From an uncultured Tateyamaria sp. (GTDB lineage Bacteria > Pseudomonadota > Alphaproteobacteria > Rhodobacterales > Rhodobacteraceae), in contig NZ_CANNGP010000017.1 in NCBI RefSeq assembly GCF_947504105.1, positions 1 to 64,000 of the forward strand: DNA of 64,000 nt, given 5' to 3'. A program made the translations under genes and the position numbers. The first letter of the stretch is position 1. Each line of letters opens with the position of its first letter. This document shows, piece by piece, positions 59,505 through 64,000 of the stretch. The notes beneath the pieces are model-generated. The model had not been told where the DNA came from. It saw nothing but the letters and a program-made list of their open reading frames with translations, and did no database searches.

Positions 59505-61436
59505 ATGACCGAGAACATTGCAAAGACACCTCTGTTGGATACCGTGGCTGGCCCCGCTGATTTGAAGCGGCTGAGCGACGATGAGCTGTCCCGTTTGGCC
59601 GTTGAGTTGCGTGGCGATGTGATCGATGCCGTCAGCCGGACAGGTGGGCATTTGGGGTCCTCGTTGGGCGTGGTTGAATTGACCGTTGGCATTCATGCCG
59701 TGTTCGACACCCCGCGTGACAAGCTGATCTGGGATGTCGGCCACCAGTGTTATCCGCACAAGATCCTGACCGGGCGCCGTCATCGTATGGGCAGCTTGCG
59801 TCAGAAGGACGGTATCAGCGGGTTTACGAAGCGGGCCGAGAGCGATTTTGATCCCTTTGGGGCCGCGCATTCCTCGACGTCGATTTCTGCTGCGTTGGGC
59901 TTCACCGTGGGCCGCGACATGGGCATGCCGACGGGCGATGCAGTGGCTGTCATCGGGGACGGATCGATTTCGGCGGGCATGGCCTATGAGGCGTTGAACA
60001 ATGCCGGGCACGAGGGGCGGCGGTTGTTCGTGATTCTGAATGACAACGAGATGTCGATTGCTCCACCTACGGGTGCGATGAGCACGTATTTGTCGAACCT
60101 GTCCCGCAATTCTCCCTTTGCGCCGCTGCATGCCATTGCCGAGGGGATGGAGGCGGCGCTGCCCAAGCCGATGCGCGACGGGGCGCGGCGGGCGCGCGAG
60201 ATGGTGACAGGCGTTGAAAGTCGCGGCACGTTCTTTGAAGAGCTGGGATTTGACTATATCGGCCCGATTGATGGGCATGACATGGGCCAGGTGTTGTCAG
60301 TGCTGCGTGCTGCGCGGACGCGGGCCACCGGGCCGGTACTGATCCATGCTTGCACGGTCAAAGGCAAGGGCTACGCCCCGGCCGAGGGATCGGCGGACAA
60401 GTATCATGGTGTGTCCAAGTTCGACGTGGAGACCGGTGAGCAATCCAAGGGCAAGAGCAATGCGCCGTCTTACACGTCTGTCTTTGGCGAGACGTTAGCC
60501 GATCTGGCGGCGAAGGACCCGTCGATCGTGGCCGTGACCGCCGCCATGCCCTCGGGCACCGGTGTCAACAAGATGGCCGACCGCTTTCCGGGTCGCGTGT
60601 TTGACGTGGGAATTGCTGAGCAGCATGGCGTGACCTTTGCCGCCGGGATGGCGGCGTCGGGGTTGAAGCCGTTTTGTGCGATCTATTCGACCTTCCTGCA
60701 ACGCGGTTATGACCAGGTGGTGCATGACGTGGTCTTGCAGCGCCTGCCAGTACGGTTCGCCATCGACCGCGCGGGGCTGGTCGGGGCCGATGGGGCCACC
60801 CATGCAGGGTCATTTGACATTGGGTATCTGGCGTCCTTGCCGGGGATCGTGGTGATGGCAGCTGCGGATGAAGCGGAGTTGGTGCATATGGTGACCACTG
60901 CCGCGGCCCATGACAGCGGGCCAATTGCTTTCCGTTATCCACGCGGCAATGGGCGTGGGGTGGAGATGCCGGAACAGGGAGAGGTGCTGGAGATCGGCAA
61001 GGGCCGGATGATCCAGGAAGGATCGGACGTGGCGCTGTTGTCGCTGGGCACGCATCTGGATGCCTGCGAACGTGCCGCCGCCCGGTTGGAGGCAGAGGGG
61101 CTGTCGGTGTCCATCGCGGATGCGCGCTTTGCCAAGCCGTTGGATGTGGAGATGATCCGTGATCTTGCCGCGCGACATGAGCTGCTGGTGACGGTGGAGC
61201 AGGGGGCCATGGGTGGATTTGGGGCGATGGTGCTGCAGGCCATGGCGGCCGAAGGGCTGCTGGATCAGGGCCTGAAGGTGCGCACGATGCATCTGCCTGA
61301 CCGGTTCATTGATCAAGCCAGCCCGGATGAGATGTACGAGGATGCCGGTCTGACGGCGGCGGATATTGTGAACACCGTGCGCGATGCCGTGAGGCGGGCC
61401 GAGAGCAATGTGGTTGATCTGATCGCGGGAGAGTAA
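59505..61436 (+). CDS. dxs: 1-deoxy-D-xylulose-5-phosphate synthase
   Basis: 643 residues. Thiamine-diphosphate enzyme of the first MEP-pathway step, supplying isoprenoids for pigments. [37 protein letters not shown]/Mg motif [18 protein letters not shown], transketolase domain [18 protein letters not shown] and [15 protein letters not shown]. The start at 59505 follows GAAAGGA; the frame is open 19 codons further upstream. Its place behind puf is usual in Rhodobacterales. Confidence 0.96.
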   Translation: MTENIAKTPLLDTVAGPADLKRLSDDELSRLAVELRGDVIDAVSRTGGHLGSSLGVVELTVGIHAVFDTPRDKLIWDVGHQCYPHKILTGRRHRMGSLRQKDGISGFTKRAESDFDPFGAAHSSTSISAALGFTVGRDMGMPTGDAVAVIGDGSISAGMAYEALNNAGHEGRRLFVILNDNEMSIAPPTGAMSTYLSNLSRNSPFAPLHAIAEGMEAALPKPMRDGARRAREMVTGVESRGTFFEELGFDYIGPIDGHDMGQVLSVLRAARTRATGPVLIHACTVKGKGYAPAEGSADKYHGVSKFDVETGEQSKGKSNAPSYTSVFGETLADLAAKDPSIVAVTAAMPSGTGVNKMADRFPGRVFDVGIAEQHGVTFAAGMAASGLKPFCAIYSTFLQRGYDQVVHDVVLQRLPVRFAIDRAGLVGADGATHAGSFDIGYLASLPGIVVMAAADEAELVHMVTTAAAHDSGPIAFRYPRGNGRGVEMPEQGEVLEIGKGRMIQEGSDVALLSLGTHLDACERAAARLEAEGLSVSIADARFAKPLDVEMIRDLAARHELLVTVEQGAMGGFGAMVLQAMAAEGLLDQGLKVRTMHLPDRFIDQASPDEMYEDAGLTAADIVNTVRDAVRRAESNVVDLIAGE

Positions 61437-61513
61437 GGCCTCGCTCATTCGACCTTCAAGTGCCGCTCGACGTCTTTGCCGGAGAGTCCGAATTCCCTGT
61501 TTCAAAAAAATCC

Positions 61514-61554
61514 CCGCCGGAGGCTCCGACGTTAGCTGTTGGAGCCTCCGGCGG
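61514..61554. terminator. Bidirectional terminator between dxs and the TPR gene
   Basis: A 14-bp perfect stem (CCGCCGGAGGCTCC with GGAGCCTCCGGCGG) and a 13-base loop lies between convergent genes. It is flanked by a run of As on the left, giving a T-run for minus-strand transcripts, and by TCGTATTTT on the right. It resembles the dispersed CCTCCGGCGG repeat found near bchB and bchL. Confidence 0.85.
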
Positions 61555-61562
61555 TCGTATTT

Positions 61563-62915
61563 TCAGTCAGAAGAAACACGCGCCCGGGCTGCGGCCGCCT
61601 GCTCAGGCAGTCCGGACTTTTCGTAAACCCCTGCCAGTATGGTGTTGAGCGGAATGCCATCGGGATCGAAGGTGCGGCGCATTTCAAGGACTTGTTGCGC
61701 CTGTGATGTGCGGTCCGCGCGGATCAGCGCATCGAGGTGTATTTGTTCGAAGAGGTCACGTTGGGCGTGGCTGCCGCCACATTCGGCGAGGCGGGGCAGA
61801 GCCTTGCCCAGAAAGCGGATGCAATCGTCGTAATCCTCAGCCGCATGCGCGGCGATGCCATGGGCGGCCCAAAGGGCGACGTCGCGCCAGACGTGCCAGT
61901 CGTGTTTGCTTTCATCCTCCGCGCGCGCTTCGATGGCTTTCAGCAGCGTTTCACCTTCGGGGCGGTGGGTGCGGCCAAGCGCGTAGAGGTATTGCAGCGT
62001 AAGGAACGGGCTGACTGTGTCGGCGCCCCGCTTTGCGACATGGTCAGCCACGTCCTGCCAGCGGTTGCCGACTTCGATCCCGGCAAATTCGATCCGGGCG
62101 AGCAGTGAGACTGCACCAGCCTGATCCTGCGAGTAGTCCTTGTTCACGCCCCAGACATGGGTGTCGTAGGCGGCCAGCAAATCGTCGGTGCGCCCTGCGG
62201 AGATGTAGAACAGCGCCAGATGCCACCAGTTGTGCGTGTGCATGAAGCTGTTGAGGTCGGCCCAATGGTGGGCGACGGATTCCAGAAATGCGGTGCCCTC
62301 GGCCACTTGGCCACGAGTGAGGTAGATATGGGCGAGTGCGTGGTGGGCCCAGGGTTCGCTTTTGTCCAATGACAGCGCGTGGCGTGCGGCGGCTTCGGCA
62401 TCATCCAGCAGGTGGCATTCCTCGAACCCGAAGGCCCGCATGCCGTGGGCATAGGCGATGTCATCGGCCCCGGGCTGGGCCTTTTGTGCAACCCGTAACA
62501 TGGCGGGGAAGTCGCCGATGTTGAACGTGTGGTATTGGCCCAGTTTCAGCATGACCATATCGCGGGGATAGGCGCTGACCGTGGCCTCGCACAGCTGGAT
62601 CAGCTTTGGGATGTCGCCAGCTATGAAGAGGCGGGCCGCCTCGACCGCGGCCTGTTCACGGGGTGTGAGATCGTTGGCGTTGAGCGCATTGTCGAGGAAG
62701 GGTTGGGCCAGTTTCGGCGCTGCGGGCGCTTCGAGCAGCATGTAGAGGATCGCGGCATAGGCGTTGGCGAGGCCGTTGCCTGGGTCGGCCTTGGCAGCTT
62801 TCAGCACATTCACGGCCTTGGTCTGAAAGCTGATGAAGCCATGTACGAAATCGTCGATCCCTTGGCGGGTTGCGTCATTGGTGCAAGTGATGGGCAGGCC
62901 GTAGAGGTCTTGCAT
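61563..62915 (-). CDS. Tetratricopeptide-repeat protein (TTC38-like)
   Basis: 450 residues, soluble and helical, no signal peptide. MQDLYGLPITCTNDATRQG at the start, then repeated helical pairs such as AYAHGMRAFGFEECHLLDDAE and WAHHALAHIYLTRGQVAEGT, as in the TTC38-type TPR family. Function unknown. The start at 62915 follows GAGGGGGA; the frame upstream overlaps the hydrolase gene and is ignored. It follows the hydrolase gene by 10 bases and is probably co-transcribed. Confidence 0.85.
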   Translation of the reverse strand: MQDLYGLPITCTNDATRQGIDDFVHGFISFQTKAVNVLKAAKADPGNGLANAYAAILYMLLEAPAAPKLAQPFLDNALNANDLTPREQAAVEAARLFIAGDIPKLIQLCEATVSAYPRDMVMLKLGQYHTFNIGDFPAMLRVAQKAQPGADDIAYAHGMRAFGFEECHLLDDAEAAARHALSLDKSEPWAHHALAHIYLTRGQVAEGTAFLESVAHHWADLNSFMHTHNWWHLALFYISAGRTDDLLAAYDTHVWGVNKDYSQDQAGAVSLLARIEFAGIEVGNRWQDVADHVAKRGADTVSPFLTLQYLYALGRTHRPEGETLLKAIEARAEDESKHDWHVWRDVALWAAHGIAAHAAEDYDDCIRFLGKALPRLAECGGSHAQRDLFEQIHLDALIRADRTSQAQQVLEMRRTFDPDGIPLNTILAGVYEKSGLPEQAAAARARVSSD

Positions 62916-62925
62916 GATGTCCCCC

Positions 62926-63717
62926 TCAGATCGGGTGTTTGGCCGCGTAGGCGCGCAGCAGCTCTGCCACTTGATCGGGGGCGTCCCAGTGGATGGAGTG
63001 TCCGGCCCCCTCGAGGATGTGGTGCGGCAGGTGGCTGAGCACGGCAAGGATGTGATCGGGTGGCACGATAAGGTCCAGCGCGCCTATCAGCACTTGTGTG
63101 GGGCATGTGGGGCTGGCGAGTGCCGTGCCATCGAATCCGCGTAGGGCTGTGAGCTGGTGCTCCATCGCGTCAGCAGATTGCGCATGGGGGTAGGCGAGGC
63201 TGTCGGCCACGGCCTGATCGACGGCCGCGGGGTCGTGGTAGACGCGCGGATTGAACAACCATGGAAAGAGGGCGCGCAGCCATATGTCTTTGGGTGCTGT
63301 GCTGCGCCGGATGGCGATGAGTGTTGCGAAGAGTTCGGTGTTGCGGGGCAGGCGCACGGGGGCGGAGGCCGCGATATGGGTGGATGCCATGCGGTCCGGC
63401 ACCTCTTGGGCCATGTGCAATGCGATGATGCCACCCATGGAGTGGCCGATGGTGTGATAACGGTCGTGCCCCAGATGGGTCATCAGGGCGAGCGCGTCCT
63501 TGCACATCAGGTCGATGGAGACCGGCGCATCCCAGGGGTTCGTTCGCCCTGTCGTGCGGTTGTCCGGCGTGACGCAGGTGAAGTGATCCCGCAGCAGCGG
63601 TATCAGCGGTGCCCAGCTGGCATGGTCTGACATGAACCCCGCCACCATCAGCAGCGGTGGGCCGTTTCCGGTGACCTCGTAGTGCAGGGCGATGTCGTCG
63701 CGCTCAAGTATCGGCAT
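62926..63717 (-). CDS. Alpha/beta hydrolase
   Basis: 263 residues. Nucleophile elbow TIGHSMGGIIAL, oxyanion-side LLMVAGFMSDHASWAPLIPLL, acid region VLIGALDLIVPPDH and catalytic His in LEGAGHSIHWDAPDQV. Substrate unknown. The start MPILERDDIALHYEVTG at 63717 follows GGAG at 9 bases and overlaps the end of the P1 peptidase gene by 14 bases. Confidence 0.88.
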   Translation of the reverse strand: MPILERDDIALHYEVTGNGPPLLMVAGFMSDHASWAPLIPLLRDHFTCVTPDNRTTGRTNPWDAPVSIDLMCKDALALMTHLGHDRYHTIGHSMGGIIALHMAQEVPDRMASTHIAASAPVRLPRNTELFATLIAIRRSTAPKDIWLRALFPWLFNPRVYHDPAAVDQAVADSLAYPHAQSADAMEHQLTALRGFDGTALASPTCPTQVLIGALDLIVPPDHILAVLSHLPHHILEGAGHSIHWDAPDQVAELLRAYAAKHPI

Positions 63718-64000
63718 TGAGCTGGCTCCAGGTGGGAAGAAGATCGTTTGGCGCAGGTGTGGCCGCATACACCCCGCGTGCAATGGCACGGCTAAGGCAA
63801 AGGGCAGCGGCGTGTCCGATCAGGGCGAGGTCCACCGGGGTGGTCATTGGTCTGGTGCTGGTTGAGATGCTGAAGACGAGGTCCCCGTCGCTTGGACTGT
63901 GGGCGGGTACGCAGGCGCGCGCGATCCCGTCATGGGCCGCGATGGCGACCCGCTGGCATTGTGCCTTGTCGAGCGTCGCATCCGTTGCGACGATTGCGAT
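63704..64000 (-). CDS. P1-family peptidase (DmpA/S58-like), 5' part beyond the window
   Basis: The minus-strand frame is open from the last base of the window to a TGA at 63704, giving 98 C-terminal residues. IAIVATDATLDKAQCQRVAI and HDGIARACVPAHSPSDGDLVF match the C-terminal part of P1/DmpA N-terminal-nucleophile aminopeptidases (peptidase family S58). The catalytic Ser region, normally GSS or similar further upstream, is outside the window. Overlaps the next gene's start, suggesting an operon peptidase-hydrolase-TPR. Confidence 0.8.
   Translation of the reverse strand: MAIVATDATLDKAQCQRVAIAAHDGIARACVPAHSPSDGDLVFSISTSTRPMTTPVDLALIGHAAALCLSRAIARGVYAATPAPNDLLPTWSQLNADT

Overview
This window is the photosynthesis gene cluster (PGC) of an aerobic anoxygenic phototroph of the Rhodobacterales (Roseobacter type). 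It encodes the whole bacteriochlorophyll a pathway (bchI/D/H, bchM, oxygen-dependent cyclase acsF, bchN/B/L, bchF, bchX/Y/Z, bchC, bchG/P), the spheroidenone-type carotenoid pathway (crtE, B, I, C, D, F, A), the reaction centre and LH1 (pufQBALMC, puhABC, lhaA), ALA synthase, isoprenoid supply (dxs, idi) and the light/redox regulators ppsR and ppaA/aerR. I see no bchE and no puc (LH2) genes here. Base composition is high GC; a few AT-richer accessory genes stand out.

Layout: 1-2.26 kb is a mobile/remnant zone (an edge-truncated unknown gene, an IS5-family transposase with an internal deletion, decayed sequence), followed by a 5'-truncated FAA hydrolase gene. 2.9-5.9 kb holds glpD-glpK. 5.95-10.5 kb is the operon bchG-PucC-like-bchP-idi-lysE (minus strand), preceded by ppaA-ppsR (minus). 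From 13.0 to 31.1 kb runs bchFNBHLM-lhaA-puhABC-orf-acsF-puhE-hemA-cycA-opgG/D (plus). 31.3-36.3 kb is not photosynthetic: a DMP19-like gene, then a replication/partition module: a DnaA-like initiator with a small membrane protein and a frameshifted dinB (minus), an origin-like intergenic region with a DnaA box, and parA-parB (plus). 36.4-40.8 kb is bchO-bchD-bchI-crtA (minus). 40.9-43.9 kb is crtI-crtB-tspO (plus), then an accessory patch (GNAT, DUF1127-like gene with a leader/terminator). 45.7-48.1 kb is crtD-crtC (minus). 48.2-61.4 kb is crtEF, bchCXYZ, pufQBALMC and dxs (plus). The window ends with a TPR protein, an alpha/beta hydrolase and an edge-truncated P1 peptidase (minus).

The two halves of the PGC are therefore separated by a plasmid replication/partition module, which suggests an extrachromosomal PGC as known from Roseobacter litoralis and Sulfitobacter guttiformis. 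The most striking structure is a perfect 16-bp palindrome, TGTCCCCGCGGGGACA, present in eight exact and two one-mismatch copies between 33.85 and 38.44 kb. It starts at the origin, runs through parA and the parB 3' end, and continues inside the coding sequences of bchO and bchD, where it encodes short in-frame VPAG, SPRG or CPRG peptides. I propose it is the centromere (parS) array of this ParAB system. Eight TGT-N12-ACA PpsR sites mark the divergent promoters of the pigment operons. PufC appears to be a triheme protein that has lost heme 1.
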